A stretch of DNA of 64,000 nt. Origin: Clostridiaceae bacterium BL-3 (GTDB lineage: Bacteria > Bacillota > Clostridia > Clostridiales > Clostridiaceae). This document shows positions 42,710 to 50,489 of this stretch, piece by piece. Both the position numbers and the translations under genes were made by a program. The stretch covers positions 1,860,001-1,924,000 of the forward strand of contig CADDXC010000001.1 in the NCBI GenBank assembly GCA_902809985.1, given 5' to 3'. The notes beneath the pieces were generated by a model. The model searched no databases. It was not told the DNA's origin and saw only the letters and a list, made by a program, of their open reading frames with translations. Numbering within the stretch: position 1 is the stretch's first letter; each line of letters begins with the position of its first letter.

Positions 42710-43066
42710 TTAACAATATTTGAGAAATTCTTTTAATTCCATATTTGTCATAGCCTCTATATCAATTACAGTTTCTCCCGTGTTAGGATTATACAACTCA
42801 CCATTATGATCCATTTTGCAATCTTTAACCAACTTTGTAACTTCTTTGGCATCTGAATTTTCATTTCGGTTAAGATTTACTTTTACTTTGCCATCGTAGT
42901 TATATCCTATCATCATGGCCGTAACCATATCAGTTAGTTTAATGTCATTTTCTTTAGCAAAATTTCCTAAAATAGAAACCGCCGTTATAAATTTATCTTC
43001 ATCCATGTTTTTACCAGAAAATTCCATGCCATTATCATTAAATTCCAACTTCATATAACTTTTCAT
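42710..43066 (-). CDS. Hypothetical 118-residue protein
   Basis: It opens with beta-rich MKSYMKLEFNDNGMEFSGKN, then helical. No family was recognised. It overlaps the upstream gene by four bases (ATGA), which shows translational coupling within a polycistronic message. Confidence 0.55.
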   Translation of the reverse strand: MKSYMKLEFNDNGMEFSGKNMDEDKFITAVSILGNFAKENDIKLTDMVTAMMIGYNYDGKVKVNLNRNENSDAKEVTKLVKDCKMDHNGELYNPNTGETVIDIEAMTNMELKEFLKYC

Positions 43067-43338
43067 ATTTCATCCTTTAATCTTTTAAGGTACTCTGCAA
43101 ATCCAGACGTATTTCCTTTAAACCCGGCTGCAATATACTTAATAGGGATATCGGAAATATCATCAATAGCCGTTTTTACTTTTTCCTGTGGTTTTTGTGG
43201 TTTTTCAGTCATCTCAATATGCTCTTTAAACTTATTAAGGTTTATCAGGATTTCCATATATATGTTTTTCTCTTCCCCCGTAGACTTATCAAGTTTTCTT
43301 TGATACTGGTCGATTAAACATTGTAAATATCCATTCAT
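43063..43338 (-). CDS. Hypothetical 91-residue protein
   Basis: A helical start (LQCLIDQYQRKLDKS) is followed by a Lys/Pro/Gln linker (TEKPQKPQEKVK) and a short C-terminal domain. Its ATG overlaps the stop of the Spo0E-like gene (ATGA). No family was recognised. Confidence 0.55.
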   Translation of the reverse strand: MNGYLQCLIDQYQRKLDKSTGEEKNIYMEILINLNKFKEHIEMTEKPQKPQEKVKTAIDDISDIPIKYIAAGFKGNTSGFAEYLKRLKDEI

Positions 43339-43466
43339 TGCTCCTCGTCCTCCTTCAGTTTTTGAACAATCAGCTCGTCCAGCTTCTGGCTGATTTTAAT
43401 TGTCCTTTCATCAAGCAATCCATACAAGGAAATACATCTATTTAATTCTTCTTTCAAATCTTCCAT
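43335..43466 (-). CDS. Spo0E-like aspartyl-phosphate phosphatase micro-protein
   Basis: This 43-residue protein reads as two short helices joined by a turn, with the Spo0E signature SQKLDELIVQ in the second helix (the SQxLDxLI motif). Spo0E-type proteins dephosphorylate Spo0A~P or related response regulators and so delay sporulation. Length and motif both fit. The start is the ATG at 43466, one base after the stop of the preceding gene, and its stop overlaps the next start. It lies in the element's small-gene cluster near the SpoIIID-like gene. Confidence 0.65.
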   Translation of the reverse strand: MEDLKEELNRCISLYGLLDERTIKISQKLDELIVQKLKEDEEQ

Positions 43467-43467
43467 G

Positions 43468-43677
43468 TTAGTACCAGTCTCCATTGGCCATCACATGCAA
43501 CCAGTCGCCATCACTCAGCATCACTTTCAGATAATTTTCTTTCCCTTCCACCTTTATTGGTATGTGTTTTTCAGGGTATTCCCATACCTCGTAAAATCTC
43601 TTGCAAAACTTTGTAAAAAGTTCTTTATCTAAAATATTAAGTTTGTTATATCCCTCGATGCTCTCTGCTCTAAACAT
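43468..43677 (-). CDS. Hypothetical 69-residue protein
   Basis: The start at the ATG at 43677 (GGAGG six bases upstream) overlaps the stop of the previous gene. The protein is aromatic and beta-rich (FYEVWEYPEKHIPIKV ... VMLSDGDWLHVMANGDWY). No family was recognised. Confidence 0.55.
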   Translation of the reverse strand: MFRAESIEGYNKLNILDKELFTKFCKRFYEVWEYPEKHIPIKVEGKENYLKVMLSDGDWLHVMANGDWY

Positions 43678-44071
43678 CCTTGCCCTCCTCCATGAACCAC
43701 TTGCCGTATAAAATTTCTTCAATCGAAACTGGTTTATAAAATTGATTTTCAAAAACAGTCAGCTTTCCAGATGATTCAGGTTTGTAATAATACCTAATTC
43801 CTCTGCAGTCACAATAAATTGTTTTACCTTCATGAAATGCTCTAAAGGCTGCCATCCTGTCAACCGAGGCATTGACCAACCTGAACCTACTCCTTAATGT
43901 AAAATCTGACAGCACAGGTTGTCCTTCTTGATTTACAACCCTTCCATCTCCATCCAGGGCAATCACTATTCCTCTAACTGATTTGTAAGCTTCCTCCGCA
44001 ACAAATTGAAATTTTAACTTCGGATTTCTCCCAAGTTTGTCTATTACCTGTCCCAACGTATATTCAACCAT
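43670..44071 (-). CDS. Hypothetical 133-residue phage/ICE-type protein
   Basis: It starts MVEYTLGQVIDKLGRNPKLKFQ and has a beta-rich centre (DCRGIRYYYKPESSGKLTVFENQFYKPVSIEEIL). No family was recognised. It overlaps genes on both sides by eight bases, so it is part of a tightly packed operon (42.3-44.3 kb). Confidence 0.6.
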   Translation of the reverse strand: MVEYTLGQVIDKLGRNPKLKFQFVAEEAYKSVRGIVIALDGDGRVVNQEGQPVLSDFTLRSRFRLVNASVDRMAAFRAFHEGKTIYCDCRGIRYYYKPESSGKLTVFENQFYKPVSIEEILYGKWFMEEGKDV

Positions 44072-44285
44072 TAGCTTTTCCTCCCTTTTTCACAAATCCA
44101 TATAATCCAGCCCATTCTAAAAACTCTCTTTTAGGAATTCTTATAGGTTTACTTACAGGCAATTTAGGAAAATCCTTATGCCTAGCAATTTCATAAGACT
44201 TGCTTTTCCCTATCCTTAAAATCTTCTGCACTTCCTTAATTGTTATTACTTCAGGAAGAGAATTTATATATTCATCCAATGTCAA
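44064..44285 (-). CDS. Helix-turn-helix excisionase-like protein
   Basis: This is a 73-residue protein. The segment VITIKEVQKILRIGKSKSYEIARHKDFPKLPVSKPIRIPKREFLEWAGL is the winged-helix pattern of the MerR/Xis-like excisionase family. Such proteins bend DNA next to tyrosine integrases to favour excision. The gene lies 2.3 kb from the integrase, as first gene of the leftward operon, on the side repressed by the Xre switch. An Xis role is likely but not certain. Confidence 0.65.
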   Translation of the reverse strand: MTLDEYINSLPEVITIKEVQKILRIGKSKSYEIARHKDFPKLPVSKPIRIPKREFLEWAGLYGFVKKGGKANG

Positions 44286-44403
44286 AACCCCCCTTATATA
44301 TTTTTGTGAACTACATCATTTCGTAGAATTATCAATTAGAAGGTAGTAATGTCAATGATATCCGAATTTAATCTTTATTAAACTATTAGTTTTTCATCCT
44401 CAT

Positions 44404-44594
44404 TCATTTTTCATCTAGTTTCCAGCCAATATTGCCTTTGTCATCACTCATAACTATCGCAGTTTTCTCATATTGATCGGTTAAAGTAATTACATTTTTA
44501 TGTGTCATTTCCAATGTAATGTAGTTCATGTCAAAACGCTTTTCTATTTCCTTCAAGATGTAAAACTGATCAATAGTTTGTACCTTTATTTCAT
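44404..44594 (-). pseudogene. Small protein gene with one base lost just after the start codon
   Basis: AGGTGAT precedes an ATG at 44594 that reads ATG AAA TAA. One additional A in the A-run would give ATG AAA ATA AAG and then an open frame of 63 residues (KIKVQTIDQFYILKEIEKRF ... NIGWKLDEK-stop). The gene therefore looks dead through a one-base slip in a homopolymer. No family was recognised. Confidence 0.45.
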
Positions 44595-44639
44595 ATCACC
44601 TGACTTTATATTGACTAAAAATTGACCAGATCGGATTAT

Positions 44640-44798
44640 TCAGCTTTTTTCAAACCTTAAATTTCCCTTATCTACTTTCTTCCACAATATATGTAAAACC
44701 AATGAATTTTTACTTACACCTATTTCCTTAGCTCTATTAGAAAGTTCTATATTTAACTTTTTAGGAATTCTTATTGTAATTCTTTGTTTTGCCGTCAA
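44640..44798 (-). CDS. Ribbon-helix-helix micro-protein A
   Basis: This 52-residue protein starts at the TTG at 44798; the ribosome binding site is distant. It reads QRITIRIPKKLNIELSNRAKEIGVSKNSLVLHIL, the strand-helix-helix of Arc/CopG-type repressors. It is one of three such micro-proteins in the 44.6-45.2 kb control region. Confidence 0.5.
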   Translation of the reverse strand: MTAKQRITIRIPKKLNIELSNRAKEIGVSKNSLVLHILWKKVDKGNLRFEKS

Positions 44799-44864
44799 GT
44801 ATTTATTTTTTTCCCTTCTTATGTTATAGTTATGATGTCATTTTGATGGCAAGGAGGTATTTTT

Positions 44865-45014
44865 GTGGCTTCTGAATTATCAAAATTTACTCTGAGAATT
44901 CCAACTGAATTATTACAGAAACTACGTATTATAGCCGAAAATCACGGTCGTTCTGTCAATAAAGAAATTGAAATGGTTATAAAAGAGTATATTAAGCAAA
45001 ACATAGAAATTTAA
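44865..45014 (+). CDS. Ribbon-helix-helix micro-protein B (Arc-like)
   Basis: This 49-residue protein starts at the GTG at 44865 with AAGGAGG seven bases upstream. It reads LSKFTLRIPTELLQKLRIIAENHGRSVNKEIEMVIKEYI, a clear Arc-family domain. It faces micro-protein C, and their stop codons share one TTAA (45011-45014). Probably an additional repressor in the element's control circuit. Confidence 0.7.
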   Translation: MASELSKFTLRIPTELLQKLRIIAENHGRSVNKEIEMVIKEYIKQNIEI

Positions 45015-45145
45015 TTGTTATTCACATCTTGGCTAATCACTAAAAGAATGTATTCACTAACAGACATTCCTTTTCTATTAGCCATTTCTTTTATTTGTTC
45101 CAATAGCTCTGAAGATATAGTTAACGTGAACTTTTTCTTCTCCAT
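45011..45145 (-). CDS. Ribbon-helix-helix micro-protein C
   Basis: This 44-residue protein starts at the ATG at 45145 with GGAGGG upstream. It reads KKFTLTISSELLEQIKEMANRKGMSVSEYILLVI, a ribbon-helix-helix domain. It lies 49 bases downstream of the leftward Xre gene and is probably transcribed with it. Confidence 0.65.
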   Translation of the reverse strand: MEKKKFTLTISSELLEQIKEMANRKGMSVSEYILLVISQDVNNN

Positions 45146-45193
45146 TTCCACCCTCCTTTCTAAATTCTTAAATTTTCTTTGAAGATATGTTTA

Positions 45194-45385
45194 TTAATTA
45201 AGCTTAAACACTTCCTCAACTTTTTTGCCCAGCGTTGAGGATATCTTTTGCATTACTTCTAAACTTGGATTAGTTCTTCTTCCATGCTCTAAATTAGAAA
45301 TATAACTTGGTGCTAATCCTGTACGCTTAGCAATGTCATAAATCGATATTCCAAGTTTTTGTCTTAAAGCTTTTATTTTATTCAA
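45194..45385 (-). CDS. Xre-family helix-turn-helix regulator (leftward)
   Basis: This is a 63-residue protein. KALRQKLGISIYDIAKRTGLAPSYISNLEHGRRTNPSLEVMQKISSTLGKKVEEVF is a typical Xre domain and nearly the entire protein. It is divergent from the ImmR-like gene across the operator region at 45404-45573. The pair resembles a phage-type decision switch, with this protein in the position of Cro/Xis-side regulators. Confidence 0.85.
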   Translation of the reverse strand: MNKIKALRQKLGISIYDIAKRTGLAPSYISNLEHGRRTNPSLEVMQKISSTLGKKVEEVFKLN

Positions 45386-45403
45386 TTGTTTTGCCTCCTC
45401 ATT

Positions 45404-45573
45404 TTCTATAAGAGTATAGTATCATATTCTATTAGAGAACATCAAATTTAAAATACTCCTATAGAGAATGATTTTAAGAATTAATCATATTCTATCAGAG
45501 AATTACTTTATAAATCTTTAAATTCCTATTGACTTTAATTTTCTGTCAGAATATAATGTATTCTATAAGAAAA
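45404..45573. promoter_or_regulatory. Array of six operator-like sites between the divergent Xre genes
   Basis: The partial palindrome TTCTATNAGAGAA or a close variant occurs at 45404-45416, 45427-45439, 45457-45468, 45490-45502, 45541-45553 and 45561-45573. Copies overlap promoter elements on both sides. Multiple copies between divergent repressor genes are the expected layout for an Xre/CI-type switch. Confidence 0.7.
45529..45557 (+). promoter_or_regulatory. Promoter of the ImmR-like repressor gene
   Basis: TTGACT, a 17-base spacer and TATAAT (45552-45557) form a near-consensus sigma-A promoter, 33 bases before the ATG. One operator copy (45541-45553) fills the spacer and another lies just downstream, so the repressor probably regulates itself. 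Confidence 0.8.
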
Positions 45574-45590
45574 CATTAAGGAGATAAAAA

Positions 45591-46040
45591 ATGATTGGTG
45601 ATAATATTAGAAAAATAAGAGAAGCTAACAAATTAGGACTGAACGAAACCGCAAGAAGAGCTGGAATAAGTGCTGGCTACCTTAGTTCTCTAGAAAGAGG
45701 AGAAAAAAAGAACCCCTCCATGGACTCATTAAAAAAAATAGCAGATGCTTTAGGTGTTTCAGTAAACGATTTTTTTGACGATAAATATAATATCAATGAA
45801 GACAACGAATTTAATCCGACTCTTTCCGTGAAGGAACAGAAAAAATTAGATAAACAGGCCCAGGATATAGTAAATAATTTGTCTGTCTCATTATCAAAAA
45901 ATAAAAATTCACTTGAAGATGAGGATTATGAAATACTTCAGGCAAGTATAAGTGCGGCATTACAATCTCTTACTTTAAAAAATAAAAAGAAATTCACTCC
46001 TAAAAAATACAGAGTGAACAAAAAGAAAAAAGATGAGTAA
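45591..46040 (+). CDS. ImmR-like Xre repressor of the element
   Basis: This is a 149-residue protein. The helix-turn-helix is at residues 4-62 (IRKIREANKLGLNETARRAGISAGYLSSLERGEKKNPSMDSLKKIADAL), followed by a longer C-terminal region. AAGGAG precedes the ATG. The order repressor, ImmA-type protease, integrase is the same as in ICEBs1, where the repressor keeps excision and transfer genes off until the protease cuts it. Confidence 0.82.
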   Translation: MIGDNIRKIREANKLGLNETARRAGISAGYLSSLERGEKKNPSMDSLKKIADALGVSVNDFFDDKYNINEDNEFNPTLSVKEQKKLDKQAQDIVNNLSVSLSKNKNSLEDEDYEILQASISAALQSLTLKNKKKFTPKKYRVNKKKKDE

Positions 46041-46064
46041 ATTTCATTTTGGGGGATGGGATAA

Positions 46065-46502
46065 TTGTTTATTGAAAATTATATTCAAAGAAAAGTAAAT
46101 AAGTTAATAAAAAAATCAGCTACTTCAAATCCTGAAATAATTATGAGAACTACATTGAAACATATAGATTTTAATTACGCACCTCTTTCTAAAAACTTAA
46201 ATGGATATTATTTGTATTTATCAAAAAACAAAAGGGTAATAAGAGTAAATTCTTCACTTGATGAAATTAAGAAACAATTTGTATTATTCCATGAAACCGG
46301 TCACTGTGTACTGGAGCATGAAGATCAAGTTCTATTGGACAGAGCAGATTCAATGGATTCAGTGGATAAATTAAGAAATGAATATGATGCCAACTTATTT
46401 GCTTCATATTTTTTTAAGATACATAACAATATAGATAAAAATAATTTAAATGGTATTTGTCTCCCAGAATATATTAAATATTTAATATCTAAATTCTTAT
46501 AA
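46065..46502 (+). CDS. ImmA/IrrE-family metalloprotease (anti-repressor)
   Basis: This is a 145-residue protein. The zinc motif is HETGH (in LFHETGHCVLEH), with a downstream acidic residue in EYDANLFASYFF. It probably starts at the TTG at 46065 with GGGATGGG upstream. ImmA proteins cleave the ImmR repressor after DNA damage or a signal and so induce the element. It lies 24 bases after the repressor gene. Confidence 0.85.
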   Translation: MFIENYIQRKVNKLIKKSATSNPEIIMRTTLKHIDFNYAPLSKNLNGYYLYLSKNKRVIRVNSSLDEIKKQFVLFHETGHCVLEHEDQVLLDRADSMDSVDKLRNEYDANLFASYFFKIHNNIDKNNLNGICLPEYIKYLISKFL

Positions 46503-46591
46503 ATTATCTTTAAAGGAGGTGGTATACGTGTAAGGATATTATTATTTTTTAATTTTATACCAAACATTAGTTTGCTAAGGAGGTAATTTAA

Positions 46592-47746
46592 TTGAAAGGA
46601 AGTATTATTAAGCGAAATAATTCTTATTCCATAGTTATTGACGTAGGTAGGGACGCCTTTGGCAGACGTAAGCAACGATGGTTTAGTGGATTTAAGAATA
46701 AAGATGAAGCTGAAAAACAATTACCAAGAATACTTGTCAAACTTGAAGATGGGGAATTAATTGACAACAACAATATTACCCTTGGTAATTTTTTAGATGA
46801 CTGGTTAAAAGGTAAAATCAAAAAAGATAACTTGTCGCCTACTACAATAGACGGATATAACAATATTATATACAATCATGTAATACCTGTCATCGGTAAA
46901 TTAAAATTACAAAACATTAAGCCTTATAATCTGCAAAAATATTTTGATTTAAAAAGTGAATCTTTATCACCTAGGACATTGTCAAATCATAAAAGAGTCT
47001 TGAGTTCTGCTCTTTTATATGCATTAGACATGGATCTCATAGGAAAAAATCCATTGGCTAAAGTAAAATTACCACGACAGAAAAAAGAAGAAACCAAAAT
47101 TTTAAGTGCGGATCAATGTAACCTGCTTTTAGAAGAAGTCCAAGGCAATCTAACATTAAAAATGCCTGTTACATTAGCATTGCTTTTAGGTATGCGTCGT
47201 GGTGAAGTTTTGGGACTCAGCTGGGATGCCGTAAACTTAGATAATAAAACAATAAGTGTAATACAAAATTTAGAGTATATAAGTGGCAAATATTATTTTA
47301 AGGAACCAAAAACTTTAAAAAGCAAAAGAACTATAGCTATTCCAAAATCACTAGTTCCTATATTAAGAGAACACTACAGATGGCAATGTGAGATGAAAGT
47401 AAGAAGCAGAAATACCTGGGGTACAGATAAAAATTTAGTATGTACCAGAAAAGTAAATGGTCTTCCTATAACCCCACATGTGCTATCTTTCATGTTCAGT
47501 AATTTTTTAAAGACTCATAACTTCCCTCATATAAGATTTCACGATTTAAGGCATACAAATGCAAGTTTAATGCTAACAGCTGGAGTTAGTACTAAAGTTG
47601 CCAGTAGTAGGTTGGGACATAGTAAAGCATCTATAACTTTAGATTTGTATTCACATGTAATGGAATCTATCGACCGTGAAGCTGCTGAAAAAATAGCTAT
47701 GTTAATTAAAAGCAGTAAAAATACACATAAAAAAACACAGGCTTAA
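46592..47746 (+). CDS. int: Tyrosine-family integrase of the element
   Basis: This is a 384-residue protein. The N-terminal arm-binding domain is KGSIIKRNNSYSIVIDVGRDAFGRRKQRWFSGFKNKDEAEK, followed by a SAM-like core-binding domain (FLDDWLKGK ... LSPTTIDGYNNII). The catalytic domain has Arg in LGMRRGEVLGL, His-x-x-Arg in HDLRHTNASLM, His in LGHSKASITL and Tyr in LYSHVM. All catalytic residues are present. It integrates and, with Xis, excises the element; the right attachment site should lie just downstream. A TTG/ATG choice exists at the start; AAGGAGG stands upstream. Confidence 0.92.
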   Translation: MKGSIIKRNNSYSIVIDVGRDAFGRRKQRWFSGFKNKDEAEKQLPRILVKLEDGELIDNNNITLGNFLDDWLKGKIKKDNLSPTTIDGYNNIIYNHVIPVIGKLKLQNIKPYNLQKYFDLKSESLSPRTLSNHKRVLSSALLYALDMDLIGKNPLAKVKLPRQKKEETKILSADQCNLLLEEVQGNLTLKMPVTLALLLGMRRGEVLGLSWDAVNLDNKTISVIQNLEYISGKYYFKEPKTLKSKRTIAIPKSLVPILREHYRWQCEMKVRSRNTWGTDKNLVCTRKVNGLPITPHVLSFMFSNFLKTHNFPHIRFHDLRHTNASLMLTAGVSTKVASSRLGHSKASITLDLYSHVMESIDREAAEKIAMLIKSSKNTHKKTQA

Positions 47747-48057
47747 ATGTATAATAATACATAGCTCATAGATTGTCTGTTTAAATTCCATGTTTGCAAA
47801 TATGTTTGCAAATGGATTTTCTATTTCTGTAACTATTGATATAACTGGCCTTACGCCACTTATAGACAGGATGGTTTCGAACTGTCTTATACAGTTTTTA
47901 CTCTATCATTATATGCCATAAAGTTAGGAAAATCAAGGTTTTTGATAAATATCATTATAACAATCAATTGTAATCATTGACACTACAAACAGCTCATGTT
48001 ATCGTTGTAGTGTAAGTTGCTATAAACAAAATTTGGTGGCATGAAAGGATGGTATTT
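47747..48057. other. Right-hand boundary region of the integrative element
   Basis: These 311 bases between the integrase and the nitroreductase should contain the attachment site. An exact tandem repeat is listed separately (47791-47814). ACTGT/ACAGT followed by TTTTT (47881-47900) may be a weak terminator. A TTCGAA-containing stretch at 47865-47886 recalls a tRNA T-arm, but no tRNA can be folded around it. Confidence 0.5.
47791..47814. repeat. Exact 12-bp tandem repeat beside the integrase, candidate att/arm site
   Basis: ATGTTTGCAAAT occurs twice without a gap, 44 bases after the integrase stop codon, flanked by AAATTCC and GGATTTT, which make the whole block partly palindromic. Integrase arm or core sites often look like this. 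No second copy was found on the left side of the window, so the element's other end stays unknown. Confidence 0.5.
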
Positions 48058-48645
48058 ATGGATTACTTTGAATTACTGCGCTATAGAAAATCTACCAGAA
48101 AGTTTACGCAGGAACAAATATCTCAGGACAATTTAGCCGACATACTAGCCGCTGCAAGTAGCGCCCCAGTAGGTAGTAATCAGTATAAGGACATACATTT
48201 GACCGTCGTACAGAGCAGATATATACTTGATAAGCTATCAGAAGCTTCCGCTAAACGCTGGGAGGATAAAGCTAAGATGAAAAAGATCATAGGCGATACC
48301 TCTAATGTTGAACTAAACCAGAAAGCTTTCGATCCATTTTACGGCGCTCCGACAGTAATTTTTGTATCTCACAGGAAACAGGATTTACAACCAGGCATTG
48401 AGTTTTCAAATGTCGCATGCATTACCTACTCTATGCACTTGGCTGCCACAAATCTTGGCTTGGGCAGCGTATTTATGTGGGGTTCCCTTGAAGCAATGCG
48501 CGAAATTCCTGAACTTGACAATACAGCGATATTGAACCTCCCCGATGACTTTGAACCACTGTTAGGCATTGCCATCGGCCATCCGGAACAGAAACTTAGC
48601 GCACGGGATATAAAAACAGATAAAATAACAATTAATTACCTATGA
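48058..48645 (+). CDS. Nitroreductase-family flavoprotein
   Basis: This 195-residue protein starts at the ATG at 48058 with AAAGGATGG upstream. ELLRYRKSTRKFTQEQIS is the typical N-terminal FMN-binding motif, AAASSAPVGSNQY follows, and GLGSVFMWGSLEAMREIPEL and LLGIAIGHPEQK complete the fold. The family reduces nitro compounds, quinones or flavins with NAD(P)H. It is the first clearly chromosomal gene to the right of the integrase. Confidence 0.88.
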   Translation: MDYFELLRYRKSTRKFTQEQISQDNLADILAAASSAPVGSNQYKDIHLTVVQSRYILDKLSEASAKRWEDKAKMKKIIGDTSNVELNQKAFDPFYGAPTVIFVSHRKQDLQPGIEFSNVACITYSMHLAATNLGLGSVFMWGSLEAMREIPELDNTAILNLPDDFEPLLGIAIGHPEQKLSARDIKTDKITINYL

Positions 48646-48676
48646 CAATATAAATAAAAAACATTAAAAAGTTTCC

Positions 48677-48856
48677 TCATTTAAACATTATATGTGTATC
48701 ATCTTCTATACTACTTTTACCTTTACAGAACAATGCAATGAACTCTGTATTAGTTATTCTATTTTCATGCATAACTACATCAATTGCACTCGAGATGCTA
48801 CAATTTTCCATTAAACAAATTTCTTCCACCTTTTTTATGAACTCTAACTTTGTCAT
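48677..48856 (-). CDS. Hypothetical 59-residue protein
   Basis: The ATG at 48856 has GGGGGTAA upstream, a strong ribosome binding site. The protein is helical (MTKLEFIKKVEEICLMENCSISSAIDVVMHENRITNTEFIALF) with three Cys and no membrane segment. No family was recognised; the strong start signal supports a real gene. Confidence 0.55.
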   Translation of the reverse strand: MTKLEFIKKVEEICLMENCSISSAIDVVMHENRITNTEFIALFCKGKSSIEDDTHIMFK

Positions 48857-49286
48857 TATACTTACCCCCTTAAGATTTATTAATTATTTATAACAATCTC
48901 TACATTCATATTCAATTTTAGTTTTATTTGAATATTTAAATATGTAAAATAATAATAGGTAAGATATAAATAAACATGCAATTATTTTTTAATAAGTCTA
49001 ATTTTAATTTTACGCCTTTAATTCTTTCATCCATGATTTTATTAAAATAAACAGATTAAATTTTGAATAACTTATGTCTTTTAAATAAATCATGATTAAA
49101 TTTTCTAAATATATGATCACGATCTATTTAATATTATAATATCTCATTTTAGTGTTTATTTCAATAATTTTTTATTGGCATATCATTTGTATTAGATATC
49201 GATCAAATATGCATCTTTTAAATCTGATCTATGAACAGTAAAAAAGTAACTTAACTAAAATAATCATTAAAATTCATGCCTTATAG
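48857..49286. other. AT-rich intergenic region
   Basis: These 430 bases contain no gene, repeat or strong hairpin that I could recognise. Confidence 0.5.
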
Positions 49287-49949
49287 CTAATTGTTAGGTA
49301 ATTGATAAGCCTTAACAACTCTTCTAATATATTTCATTACTTTTTTCAAAGCTTCTTCTGAACTATATGGTGGATTCTTCTTTAGTAGATTTGACAATAC
49401 GCTTTGATATATTAAAATAGTGATTTCATTTAATTCTACTATATCCTCTTCATTGAAATACCCTTCCTCAACACAACCTTCAAATGAATATAATGTTCTT
49501 GAATAAATATCATTCCCTATTAACATAGAATTAAGACGAAGTGACGAATCAGCCAATTCTTCGGGAAATATTCTATAATACTCACTAATAGTGTTATTCA
49601 ATGAATTACTATGGCCTGAAAAAAAAATAAGATTGTAAATTTCAGGTCTTTCAAATGAATAAGCACAAAAGCACTTCCATATTAAAATATATCTTTCAAA
49701 ACTATTCTTAGCATTTTTTATATAATTCTTTAAGCCCTGAGTATAATCTCTTAAATATCTTATACATGCAAATAAAACAAGATGATCTAAATCCTCAAAA
49801 TAATTATACAAGGTAGAGCTGCTATATCCTGCAATACTTGATACCTTTCTTATCGTAACGTTCCCCACACCTTCAGTATCAATTATCATAAATGTAGCAT
49901 CTATAAATTTATTCATTATCTTTCTTTTAATTAAAGTTTTTCTATCCAT
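49287..49949 (-). CDS. TetR-family transcription regulator
   Basis: This 220-residue protein starts at the ATG at 49949 (GGGTGAT upstream). The N-terminal helix-turn-helix is typical: IMNKFIDATFMIIDTEGVGNVTIRKVSSIAGYSSSTLYNYFEDLDHLVLFACIRYL. The C-terminal ligand-binding helices are divergent. It represses a neighbouring or distant gene until a ligand binds; the target is not evident because the nearest genes face away. Confidence 0.85.
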   Translation of the reverse strand: MDRKTLIKRKIMNKFIDATFMIIDTEGVGNVTIRKVSSIAGYSSSTLYNYFEDLDHLVLFACIRYLRDYTQGLKNYIKNAKNSFERYILIWKCFCAYSFERPEIYNLIFFSGHSNSLNNTISEYYRIFPEELADSSLRLNSMLIGNDIYSRTLYSFEGCVEEGYFNEEDIVELNEITILIYQSVLSNLLKKNPPYSSEEALKKVMKYIRRVVKAYQLPNN

Positions 49950-50489
49950 TTTATCACCCATTCTCAAATAATTTCTTTAAAATAAATTATTCAAACCTTA
50001 ATTTACTCAGTACCATTTTATAGAAAACCAATTGTCAACATTATTAATTATACCATCAAAAAATCAGATTGACCTTTATAAATTGTAAACGGTTGAGAAA
50101 ATAGCATATTTTAAAACAAGGGTTATTGTTGTAAAGATGAAAAATAAATACATGAAATTGATATTAACATTTGTACTGATAAGCTAATGTATCAAAATTA
50201 AAAAGAAAACCTAAAGATATGAATGTAAAGAAAGCAGATCGTGAATTTAGTGATTATGTTATTTTTAATGATAATGGGATACCATCGTAAGTTCATTACC
50301 TAATTAGACTTTAAAATAATTAATACTGTGAAAAAATATAAAATATATTTTTTCAGAGCGCCAACAAAGTCGACACTCTGAAACTAGAGAAATTCTAATC
50401 TTTTTTTATCCGACCGCTACCATTACCCCAATATACTGAGGTATCACCCATTATCCCATAAGAAAATATTTTTCTTAAACATTCTTTAA
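49950..50489. other. Intergenic region, possibly with a trace of a restriction gene
   Basis: No intact gene is present in these 540 bases. On the plus strand 50219-50290 reads KKADREFSDYVIFNDNGIPS-stop, which recalls the D-Y-V-x-F-x-x-N-G-x-P motif of type I restriction R subunits. It is too short to be sure. Confidence 0.35.

Noticed and set aside
30506-47746. One complete conjugative element
   Set aside because: No relaxase, VirB4/TraC-type or VirD4/TraG-type ATPase is found in this interval, and no left attachment repeat was seen. Called an integrative element with undefined left end.
47860-47900. tRNA gene or tRNA 3' end as integration site (TTCGAA stretch)
   Set aside because: The bases around TTCGAA do not pair as a T-arm and no acceptor or anticodon arm can be built nearby.
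50219-50290. Remnant of a type I restriction R subunit
   Set aside because: Only about 20 residues agree with the motif D-Y-V-x-F-x-x-N-G-x-P and no further homology lies around it. Mentioned in the intergenic entry but not called.
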